Below are positions 1-4,657 of a DNA stretch of 6,605 nucleotides, piece after piece. The notes below the pieces were generated by a model. The model saw only the letters and a program-made list of their open reading frames with translations. It was not told the origin of the DNA and did not search any database. The stretch is from an uncultured Clostridia bacterium (GTDB lineage: Bacteria > Bacillota > Clostridia > Oscillospirales > Acutalibacteraceae): NCBI GenBank assembly GCA_947171615.1, contig CAMVYG010000126.1:1-6605 (forward strand), written 5' to 3'. The first letter of the stretch is position 1. Each line of letters starts with the position of its first letter. The position numbers and the translations under genes were made by a program.

Positions 1-100
1 ATCCATGATCGGGAGCGGCGTTTTTTCCCGCTGCTGTGCATAAACATAAAACAGTGCTTTACGGTTTTTCACCGTGCGGCTCCAAAATAAGGATATACTT

Positions 101-793
101 ATGAAACTGAAGCTGAACCCCCAAAAAAGAATCACCGTGATCTGCGGCCACTATGGCTGCGGCAAAACCAATCTCACTTTGAATCTGGCTTTGCAGGCCG
201 CGGCCTGCGGGCAAAAGGTCACTGTGGTGGATATGGATATTGTAAATCCCTATTTCCGCTCTTCCGAATACAGGAAGCTTTTGGAGGAAAAAGAGATCCG
301 CCTGATCGCGCCTGTATTTGCCGGAACGAATTTGGACACGCCTACCCTGCCGCCGGAGATCGCTTCGATCTTTGAGCCGGACGCGGGCGCTGTGTTCATC
401 GACGCCGGCGGAGACGACGCGGGCGTTACCGCCTTGGGCGGGCTTCACCGGTCTTTGGAAGAAGCCGGGTATGACATGATTTATGTGATAAACCGCTACC
501 GGGCGCTTTCCCAGACGCCGGAGGAAGCAGCCGGGCTGCTTGGAGAGATCGAAACCGCTTCCCGCCTGAAAGCCGCGGGAATTGTCAACAACTCTCATCT
601 TGGTGTGGAAACCACGCTGGAAACGCTTTTGGAAGCCATTCCCTTCGCGCAAAAAACAGCGGAGCTGACAAAGCTTCCTCTTCTTTGCTCCACGGCCCCG
701 GACTTTTCTTTACAGCCGGGAGAACAGCTGCCGGAGGGCTTCTGTGAGATCAAGCGCTATGTCACCTTCTGCTGGGAAACTGACTCTCAGTGA
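101..793 (+). CDS. ParA/MinD-like P-loop ATPase (SIMIBI class), 230 aa
   Basis: A cytosolic nucleotide-binding protein. The Walker A motif GHYGCGKT sits at residues 16-23, followed by Asn24. A DMDIVNPYFRSSE segment at about 44-56 holds the acidic residues (Asp44, Asp46) expected after strand 2. A hydrophobic strand ending in Asp101 (AVFIDAGGDDAG) is the Walker B-like position. These features, seen directly, place it in the SIMIBI P-loop group with ParA, MinD and CobQ-type ATPases; no DNA-binding or membrane-targeting segment is visible. I chose ATG 101 because AAGGA lies about 8-11 nt upstream; an in-frame GTG at 74 lacks a site. A small hairpin (arms 61-65 and 71-75) lies ahead of it. From memory, such proteins in Clostridia can sit beside 2-oxoacid:ferredoxin oxidoreductase genes, but none is in view, so the substrate is unknown. 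It is the only clear plus-strand gene, convergent with the phage operon, and is probably host DNA. It appears complete. Confidence 0.85.
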   Translation: MKLKLNPQKRITVICGHYGCGKTNLTLNLALQAAACGQKVTVVDMDIVNPYFRSSEYRKLLEEKEIRLIAPVFAGTNLDTPTLPPEIASIFEPDAGAVFIDAGGDDAGVTALGGLHRSLEEAGYDMIYVINRYRALSQTPEEAAGLLGEIETASRLKAAGIVNNSHLGVETTLETLLEAIPFAQKTAELTKLPLLCSTAPDFSLQPGEQLPEGFCEIKRYVTFCWETDSQ

Positions 794-816
794 TTTGCCG
801 GCAGGAAACTCTCTTT

Positions 817-1073
817 TCATAATTATGACCATAGCTTTTGCAGGCAAGGCCTGCAAAACGCATCTTCTCTTTTGTATATAAATTTTGTGATTTTGCGTTA
901 GCAAAATTCCGGCGGGGCGAAATACCGGAAAACAAAATTTGTTAGATTGAAACAGATCTGTTTCAATCTGCGGCTGGTTTCCCATAGGGAAATTGCCCGG
1001 ATGATTTTCCAAAAAATCATCTTTTGAGCGGCAAAAGCCGCAAAACCGGGCTTGAAAAATTTATTTTTCAAGC
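817..1073. repeat. Cluster of back-to-back stem-loops, candidate structured RNA or palindromic element
   Basis: Inverted repeats read by hand, arms given as left/right: 817-822/823-828; 836-845/849-858 (10 bp, loop AAG); 890-896/901-907 (7 bp, loop GTTA); 907-912/925-930; a perfect 26-bp palindrome 944-956/957-969 centred on AGATCT; 978-983/987-992 (loop ATA); 1000-1008/1013-1021 (9 bp); 1028-1032/1037-1041 (GCGGC-AAAA-GCCGC); 1050-1059/1064-1073 (10 bp, loop TTTA). Two longer-range stems enclose pairs of these: 880-888 with 932-940 (9 bp), and 995-1000 with 1046-1051 (6 bp). About two thirds of the bases can pair. Function is unknown. The sequences of the hairpins differ, so this is not a simple tandem repeat. 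No good intrinsic terminator stands out: only the 1000-1021 hairpin is followed by TTTT on the plus strand, and its stem is AT-rich. Confidence 0.75.
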
Positions 1074-1075
1074 TT

Positions 1076-1084
1076 TCACCTCCT
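1076..1084 (-). promoter_or_regulatory. Orphan Shine-Dalgarno-like AGGAGGTGA
   Basis: On the minus strand this reads AGGAGGTGA, a near-ideal ribosome binding site. Seven nucleotides after AGGAGG is a TTG (1071-1069) that opens a 57-codon frame ending at TAA 898-900, running straight through the hairpin cluster. The encoded peptide is dictated by the palindromes and I do not recognise it, so I record the site and do not call a gene. Confidence 0.35.
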
Positions 1085-1180
1085 GATATGGCACAGGGAA
1101 AAACCGCTTTCAGTTCTTCCCCTGCCGCTTCATTTTTTATCGAGCCTTCTCCGAGACGACTTCGCCAGAAGTCATTTATC

Positions 1181-1229
1181 ATCCTGAGGGCGCAGCCCGA
1201 AGGATCTCGACCAGCACTAACCGGCGATC
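1181..1229. repeat. REP-like palindromic repeat, copy 1
   Basis: The hairpin has outer arms ATCCT (1181-1185) and AGGAT (1201-1205), a symmetric GA/GA internal step (1186-1187, 1199-1200), and inner arms GGGC (1188-1191) and GCCC (1195-1198) with loop GCA. It is followed by CTCGACCAG and then AACCGG. The same architecture recurs at 2061-2107 in the same orientation with a different but still complementary inner stem. The pattern resembles the widespread intergenic palindromes containing CATCCTGA and AAGGATCTC. Confidence 0.75.
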
Positions 1230-1233
1230 AAAA

Positions 1234-1285
1234 GCCTTGGCTCTCCCCTTGGGAGAGCTGTCGAGCGAAGCGAGATTGAGAGGGC
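1234..1285. repeat. GC-rich palindromic intergenic repeat
   Basis: The core is a hairpin with arms CTCTCCC (1241-1247) and GGGAGAG (1251-1257), loop CTT, extended by G1240-C1258. It is followed by a GAGCGAAGCGAG-type segment and GAGAGGGC. Segments of this kind (GAGAGGGC next to CTCTCCC hairpins) are, from memory, dispersed intergenic elements in Clostridia. On the minus strand the hairpin is followed by GGCTTTTG, so it might act as a weak terminator for the phage operon; that is inference. It sits between the palindrome at 1181 and the heptamer tract at 1287, a position empty in the second copy of that arrangement. Confidence 0.55.
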
Positions 1286-1286
1286 T

Positions 1287-1321
1287 CTAACAACTAACGA
1301 CTCATCGCTAACAACTAGCGA
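1287..1321. repeat. Heptamer tract (CTAACNA consensus), left copy
   Basis: Five consecutive 7-nt units on the plus strand: CTAACAA, CTAACGA, CTCATCG, CTAACAA, CTAGCGA. The last unit contains the amidase stop codon (TAG, minus strand, 1317-1315). A small hairpin (CGCTA 1306-1310, TAGCG 1316-1320) lies within it. A second tract of the same heptamer is at 2115-2142. Confidence 0.65.
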
Positions 1322-2016
1322 GACGATTGCTCCGCAATCGTCTTGGCTACCTGCGCCAGCTCCTGCCGTGTCACGGTAGACTGAGGCCGGAAGCCGCCCT
1401 CCTTGTCCCCAACCATGATCCCCTGCTCCTTGCAATACTTGATAGCAGGTTCCGCCCACTTGCTGGCGTTCTTCGCCGCCTGCTCCTTCTCGTACCGCTC
1501 CTGATGCTCCTTCCACTGCTCGTATGTCACGGTTTCTTCCTCCATTTCTTTTTTTATCATGTTGAGAAATCTGCCCCAGCCCAGATCCAGCGTTCTGTGC
1601 GGGCAGTATTTCCCATCATAGTCCTGGTGCTTCGTCACCCGGTCAAGCCCCCAGCCGTACTTTCTCAGGAGATCGGCAATCAGCTCCGCTGCATTCCGCT
1701 CCGCTTTCGCAAACCGCTCCCCGCCGGACTTTGACCAGCAGATCTCAATGTGAATTCCTTCCATATTGCCCACGCCATGTCCGTCCCCGCTGGCCCAGGC
1801 GTTTCGATCCAAGGGCAAGCCCTGCACCGCTTCCTTCTCATCCACGGCGTAGTGGTAACTTACCTCATGATCGTTGTTCACCATGTAGGTGATCTCGTTA
1901 ATGGCCGGTGCGTCATTGGCCGTGTTATGTACCACGATCCTGCTGGGCGTTCTGGTATAGGGGCATTTCAGATCGTACCGGTTCCTTGGGCACATTTCTT
2001 TTCTGATCGTTACCAT
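1315..2016 (-). CDS. N-acetylmuramoyl-L-alanine amidase (Amidase_2 type endolysin) with SLH-like C-terminus, 233 aa
   Basis: Phage lysin that would cut the amide bond between muramic acid and the stem peptide once the holin opens the membrane. Residues about 1-155 form a zinc amidase domain: His30 in IVVHNTAND, His130 in TKHQDYDGK and Cys138 in KYCPH match the three metal ligands of the T7-lysozyme/XlyA family, and Lys136 matches the catalytic lysine position. A charged linker (155-182) leads to one SLH-like repeat (about 187-227: AIKYCKEQGIM, GGFRP, VTRQELA), a likely wall anchor. Lysins and surface proteins often carry several such repeats, so one is short. ATG 2016 is chosen because AAGGAGGG lies 6 nt upstream; the longer frame from 2052 starts at a non-ATG codon without such a site. 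The last codons are encoded by a 10-bp perfect palindrome, and the TAG lies in a heptamer repeat. It follows the holin gene after a repeat-filled gap of about 120 nt. Confidence 0.9.
   Translation of the reverse strand: MVTIRKEMCPRNRYDLKCPYTRTPSRIVVHNTANDAPAINEITYMVNNDHEVSYHYAVDEKEAVQGLPLDRNAWASGDGHGVGNMEGIHIEICWSKSGGERFAKAERNAAELIADLLRKYGWGLDRVTKHQDYDGKYCPHRTLDLGWGRFLNMIKKEMEEETVTYEQWKEHQERYEKEQAAKNASKWAEPAIKYCKEQGIMVGDKEGGFRPQSTVTRQELAQVAKTIAEQSSR
1321..1343. repeat. Perfect 10-bp inverted repeat at the 3' end of the amidase gene
   Basis: Arms AGACGATTGC (1321-1330) and GCAATCGTCT (1334-1343) with loop TCC. In the amidase frame it encodes the final TIAEQSS before Arg-stop. No T-tract follows on the minus strand, so it is not a canonical terminator. 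It directly abuts the heptamer tract. Confidence 0.7.
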
Positions 2017-2060
2017 GTTTTTCCCTCCTTGCTTATTCTTAGCCTCCCGCATCTCCTGTC

Positions 2061-2107
2061 ATCCTGAACCGAAGGTGAAGGATCTCGACCAGAAGAAACC
2101 GGAGGTC
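2061..2107. repeat. REP-like palindromic repeat, copy 2
   Basis: Same design as the copy at 1181: outer arms ATCCT (2061-2065) and AGGAT (2079-2083), GA/GA step (2066-2067, 2077-2078), inner arms ACC (2068-2070) and GGT (2074-2076) with loop GAA, then CTCGACCAG and AACCGG. The inner stem differs from copy 1 in both arms yet remains complementary. It lies between the holin stop and the amidase ribosome binding site, inside the presumed late transcript. Confidence 0.75.
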
Positions 2108-2114
2108 GCCATCT

Positions 2115-2142
2115 CTAACGACTAACTACTAACAACTAACCT
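2115..2142. repeat. Heptamer tract (CTAACNA consensus), right copy
   Basis: Four units on the plus strand: CTAACGA, CTAACTA, CTAACAA, CTAACCT. The fourth contains the holin stop codon (TAG, minus strand, 2138-2136). It is the counterpart of the tract at 1287-1321, and each lies just to the right of a REP-like palindrome. Confidence 0.65.
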
Positions 2143-2330
2143 TCTAATTCCGGCAGCCCTGCCACACTTGTAAGCAGAGAAAGTACCCCCGCCAGCGCGG
2201 AAGCGCTTGCCACCATGATCCAGTTCACATCTCCCAGCACCGCCGCCGTGCCGATGGTTGCCGCCGCTGTCTGCGCCACGGTCTTGATTGCTCTAACACC
2301 TGCGGCTTTCAGCCACTTCTTTGTTTTCAT
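2136..2330 (-). CDS. Phage holin, r1t-like, 64 aa
   Basis: Small inner-membrane protein that would form the lesion releasing the endolysin. It has a basic N-terminus (MKTKKWLKAAGVRAIK) and two hydrophobic segments at about residues 17-33 and 36-57, separated by a short GDVNW turn. This fits a class II two-helix holin, and the GDVNW and SALAGVLSLLTSVAGLPE segments match my recollection of the r1t holin family. The start ATG 2330 has GGAAGAGG closely upstream. It follows the XhlA-like gene by 24 nt and precedes the amidase, the usual lysis-cassette order. The stop lies in a heptamer repeat tract. Confidence 0.88.
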   Translation of the reverse strand: MKTKKWLKAAGVRAIKTVAQTAAATIGTAAVLGDVNWIMVASASALAGVLSLLTSVAGLPELEG

Positions 2331-2354
2331 CTTCCTCTTCCTTTCTTTTTGGCT

Positions 2355-2669
2355 TTAGGCAAGCCCAATGTAACGGGCCAAAAATCCCAGGATAATGCCG
2401 ACCACCGCTGTAACGGCATAGCCCACAACTTTTCTCCATTTTTCGCCGTCCCGGTTTTCCAGAGTCTCCAAACGCTCCCCCTGACGTTCCTGCTCCTGAG
2501 CCATGCGTTCCATACTGGAAGCAAGCCGCTCTACAGAGGCCGCCAGCTTCCGGGTTTCTTTCAGACTTTCTTCCAGTATTTCCAGCCGCTTGTCCTGCCG
2601 CTTGTGATGCTCCTCCATCCTGCGGCGGAATTCCTCATGCTCTGCTCTGGAGATTGGATTTCCTTCCAT
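2355..2669 (-). CDS. XhlA-like membrane coiled-coil protein of the lysis cassette, 104 aa
   Basis: Highly charged protein with a long predicted coiled coil (about residues 5-75, heptads rich in Glu, Arg, Leu: RLEILEESLKETRKL, VERLASSMERMAQEQ) and a single C-terminal membrane segment (about 81-104, VVGYAVTAVVGIILGFLARY). This layout is that of the XhlA/haemolysin family, which in Bacillus PBSX works with the holin XhlB and the amidase XlyA. ATG 2669 is preceded by GGAGGGAAGG. It sits 17 nt after the XkdX-like gene and 24 nt before the holin, consistent with a lysis role. The family assignment rests on architecture and synteny; a second holin component or a tail-chaperone protein is less likely. 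Confidence 0.78.
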   Translation of the reverse strand: MEGNPISRAEHEEFRRRMEEHHKRQDKRLEILEESLKETRKLAASVERLASSMERMAQEQERQGERLETLENRDGEKWRKVVGYAVTAVVGIILGFLARYIGLA

Positions 2670-2686
2670 ATTCCTTCCCTCCGTTT

Positions 2687-2845
2687 TTACTTCACCGTCC
2701 CGTTTAACATAGCAGACAGTTCATCATATTCTTCTTTGGTAAGCCTGTCCGCCGCAAAAAATACGTCCAGTTTGTCTTGCAAACCCGCAACGCTTCCCCG
2801 TTCCTGACTTAGCACGATCAGCCGCTTCATGGTTCTGTACAGCAT
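2687..2845 (-). CDS. XkdX-like small phage protein, 52 aa
   Basis: A short gene that a length cut-off would easily miss. ATG 2845 begins immediately after the TAA of the preceding gene (TAAATG), and GGGGGTGG within that gene's end supplies a ribosome binding site. The product starts MLYRTMKRLIVLSQ, continues through DKLDVFFAADRL, and has a C-terminal half reading LTKEEYDELSAML. A basic N-terminal helix plus a T.EEY..L motif is typical of the XkdX family found between the fibre and lysis genes of Firmicute phages. Its biochemical role is not known to me. Frame, start coupling, spacing and motif together make it a real gene. Confidence 0.8.
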   Translation of the reverse strand: MLYRTMKRLIVLSQERGSVAGLQDKLDVFFAADRLTKEEYDELSAMLNGTVK

Positions 2846-3238
2846 TTATTCCACCCCCAATTCCAGTAAAGTCAATCTGTACTCATGGTCTACCAGCATG
2901 GCCGCGCTGTCCTCCGCTGCCGTGGGCGTGTTCTGCTGGGTTTCCCACGCTTCCTGCCCCATTTCGTAGATCTTTACAGCCTCTTCATACGTGTCCGGCA
3001 CATCGGCCACTTCCATACCGTCCATCCATTCATAAAGGGAGCTGTCGAGTTTTGTCACCACTGTTCCTTCATGAGCATCTGCCACTGCTTCTGCCTGTTC
3101 CTCTGTGTTGCAGTATTCGGTTCTGCTTTCTTTTGCCGGATTTCCGCCATCATCCAACCAGGGCTTAGCTTCCGTATACTCCACCCTGTACCGGTGGATC
3201 TGGACGATCCTGCCGTACAGGGTAAAAGGATATTTCAT
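2846..3238 (-). CDS. Phage protein in XkdW position, 130 aa
   Basis: An acidic soluble protein without signal peptide or membrane segment. The first third (MKYPFTLYGRIVQIHRYRVEYTEAKPW) looks like a beta-strand domain. A Glu-rich helical middle follows, and the C-terminus reads DHEYRLTLLELGVE, a tail I associate with small proteins encoded between fibre and XkdX genes in Clostridial prophages. ATG 3238 has AAGGAGG about 8 nt upstream, and that site overlaps the fibre stop codon, so the two genes are closely coupled. The stop abuts the next start. By position it corresponds to PBSX xkdW, whose function is unclear; a fibre-assembly accessory role is a guess. Confidence 0.72.
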   Translation of the reverse strand: MKYPFTLYGRIVQIHRYRVEYTEAKPWLDDGGNPAKESRTEYCNTEEQAEAVADAHEGTVVTKLDSSLYEWMDGMEVADVPDTYEEAVKIYEMGQEAWETQQNTPTAAEDSAAMLVDHEYRLTLLELGVE

Positions 3239-3250
3239 CTTCTTACCTCC

Positions 3251-4657
3251 TTACTCGTATTTGTTGTTGACAAAGGTATTGCCTGTGCCGCCTCCCGAAA
3301 CATAGTTCTTTCCGAAAATGTAATTGTCCGCTATGAGGTTATGATCATTTCCACTGCCGACCAAACGGATGGAGTAAGCTGAGGAACTCCAGGAGTCTAC
3401 AAAAAAAGTGTTTCCAATAATGCTGTTCCGCGTTCCGCCGCTCATTGTAATTCCACTTCCTGTCGTTTCCCCGTCTCCTTTCGTTGGTATCAGGAAATTC
3501 CCCTGAATCAGACAATTCGTGCAGTCGTTCAGCGCCATTCCGCAAAGCTGGCTTTTATTGTAGGAAGAGATTGGCGCTATGACATTATTCGCGATCACTC
3601 CCTGCGACAATCCCTGTGTATAAATGGGAAAAGAGGTATCGCTTGTTATGAGATTATTGCAAAACCATAATTTAGACGCACTTGCCGCGCAGTTGATCCC
3701 ATAGCCGCCTGTTATCCTGTTGCCGAATATTCTTGCCTCGGCTCCATCGCTGTAAGAAGTAAACCAGATGCCGTTATTCACGTCTGCCATCTGTATCGTA
3801 CAATTCCTTACTGTGGCAGAATCTTCCGGCGAGATCTCTATTCCATAACAAGCAGCATTTCCTTTCAGGCTCAGATCGCAGAGATCTCCGCCAATCATGT
3901 ATATCATGGCGCTTCCCCTTAAACCATTGTCTGAAGCCTGTATTTGGCTGGATTCTCCGTTTCCCCGTAAGACAAGGCCTTTCTCCAGAAACAAATTGTT
4001 CGATATGATGTAGGTCCCGGGCAGAAGCCTTACCTCTCCGCCTTCCGCCGGCAGACTGCCCAGCGCCTCATTGATCTCCTTCTCATCATCCACGCCATCA
4101 CACAGATAATCACAGTCCGCTTCCGTCCAGCCTGCCGTACTGGTGCCGACGATTTTTGTCACACTGCGCTTGCCGGAAATTTCATCGGTCAGCGCTTCCA
4201 TCAGTTGCACTACTCTGTCTCCCTGGGCTTTGGCATATGCTGCCTGGGTCTCTGCTCCTGCCGCCGCGGTTTGAGCCGCTTCCTGGGCTTCCACTGCCCC
4301 ACCGGCGGCGGAATTCGCGGCGCCGGCAGAGCTTTCCGCTGCCTGGGCGGCGGCGTTTGCCAACCCCGTCGCAGTCTCTGCGGCCTGGGCCTTTTCCTCT
4401 GCCAGCTCTGCCGCAGCCCGGGCGCTTTCTCCTTTTTCTTCCAAAAGCTCCCGAAGTACGGTAAATTCCTCTAAGGTATGCCATTCCTCCGAGTTGTCGT
4501 GCTTCCACTGCAATTCTCCGTTTTCACAGCGCATTTCCACATCAGCGCCGTGCAGAGAATCCAGCCATTCCTGTTCCGTGCCGGGGAATCCCCGCTTTAC
4601 CGCCAGGCCATAGGCGGACAGGTAATACCCGCTCCAGCCGGGAACACCGTTTACCAT
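3251..4657 (-). CDS. Tail fibre/spike with right-handed beta-helix (pectate-lyase-like) domain, 468 aa
   Basis: Probable receptor-binding spike. Residues 1-37 (GYYLSAYGLAVKRGFPGTEQEWLDSLHG) form an N-terminal module common to Clostridial phage fibres, presumably the particle-attachment end. About 38-65 is a small strand-rich segment. About 70-150 is Ala/Glu-rich, predicted coiled coil for trimerisation. From about 157 the sequence turns into a beta-helix: CDYLCDGVDDEKEINEAL, then GGEVRLLPGTY, then repeated I..N.I/G.N..I rungs to the end (NNLITSD, NNVIAP, GNFLIP, GNTFFV, DNYIFG, NNKYE), as in pectate-lyase-3/depolymerase spikes. Whether it cleaves polysaccharide is not decidable by eye. ATG 4657 is chosen for GGGAGGAAG just upstream and the conserved N-terminus; a longer frame from 4714 lies inside the previous gene. 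It overlaps that gene by 7 nt. Confidence 0.85.
   Translation of the reverse strand: MVNGVPGWSGYYLSAYGLAVKRGFPGTEQEWLDSLHGADVEMRCENGELQWKHDNSEEWHTLEEFTVLRELLEEKGESARAAAELAEEKAQAAETATGLANAAAQAAESSAGAANSAAGGAVEAQEAAQTAAAGAETQAAYAKAQGDRVVQLMEALTDEISGKRSVTKIVGTSTAGWTEADCDYLCDGVDDEKEINEALGSLPAEGGEVRLLPGTYIISNNLFLEKGLVLRGNGESSQIQASDNGLRGSAMIYMIGGDLCDLSLKGNAACYGIEISPEDSATVRNCTIQMADVNNGIWFTSYSDGAEARIFGNRITGGYGINCAASASKLWFCNNLITSDTSFPIYTQGLSQGVIANNVIAPISSYNKSQLCGMALNDCTNCLIQGNFLIPTKGDGETTGSGITMSGGTRNSIIGNTFFVDSWSSSAYSIRLVGSGNDHNLIADNYIFGKNYVSGGGTGNTFVNNKYE

Larger units (their letters stand above)
794..1314. other. Gene-poor junction between host gene and prophage, rich in inverted repeats
   Basis: About 520 nt with no supportable protein gene. 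It contains, in order: an 8-bp palindrome TGCCGGCA at 796-803 just after the ATPase stop; the dense hairpin cluster 817-1073; a minus-strand Shine-Dalgarno-like sequence at 1076-1084; a hairpin with arms GACTTC 1158-1163 and GAAGTC 1168-1173; a REP-like palindrome from 1181; a GC-rich palindromic repeat at 1234-1285; and a heptamer tract from 1287. No tRNA, integrase or obvious attachment core is seen. The host/prophage boundary should lie somewhere in this stretch, but I cannot place it. Confidence 0.7.

Noticed and set aside
59..652. 197-codon minus-strand open frame
   Set aside because: Lies antisense to the ATPase gene, has no recognisable motif, and its composition is that of a shadow of a GC-rich gene.
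836..858. Intrinsic terminator for the ATPase gene
   Set aside because: The stem is perfect, but its 5' arm begins with T and its 3' arm ends in A, with no T-tract directly after it on either strand.
710..1012. 100-codon minus-strand open frame
   Set aside because: Half is antisense to the ATPase end and the rest is a translation of the palindromes; no good ribosome binding site and no known family.
1052..1279. 75-codon plus-strand open frame
   Set aside because: Runs through three unrelated repeats (hairpin, REP-like palindrome, GC-rich element), so its product is a repeat artefact.
794..1314. Retron or group II intron RNA
   Set aside because: Folded structure is present, but no reverse transcriptase, intron 5' consensus or domain V-like hairpin is seen in the window.
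1287..1321. CRISPR-like array
   Set aside because: Units are 7 nt with no spacers; this is a short tandem repeat, not a CRISPR.
4156..4508. Several frames on both strands opposite the fibre gene
   Set aside because: They arise from the GC-rich Ala-coding stretch of the fibre and are low-complexity shadows.
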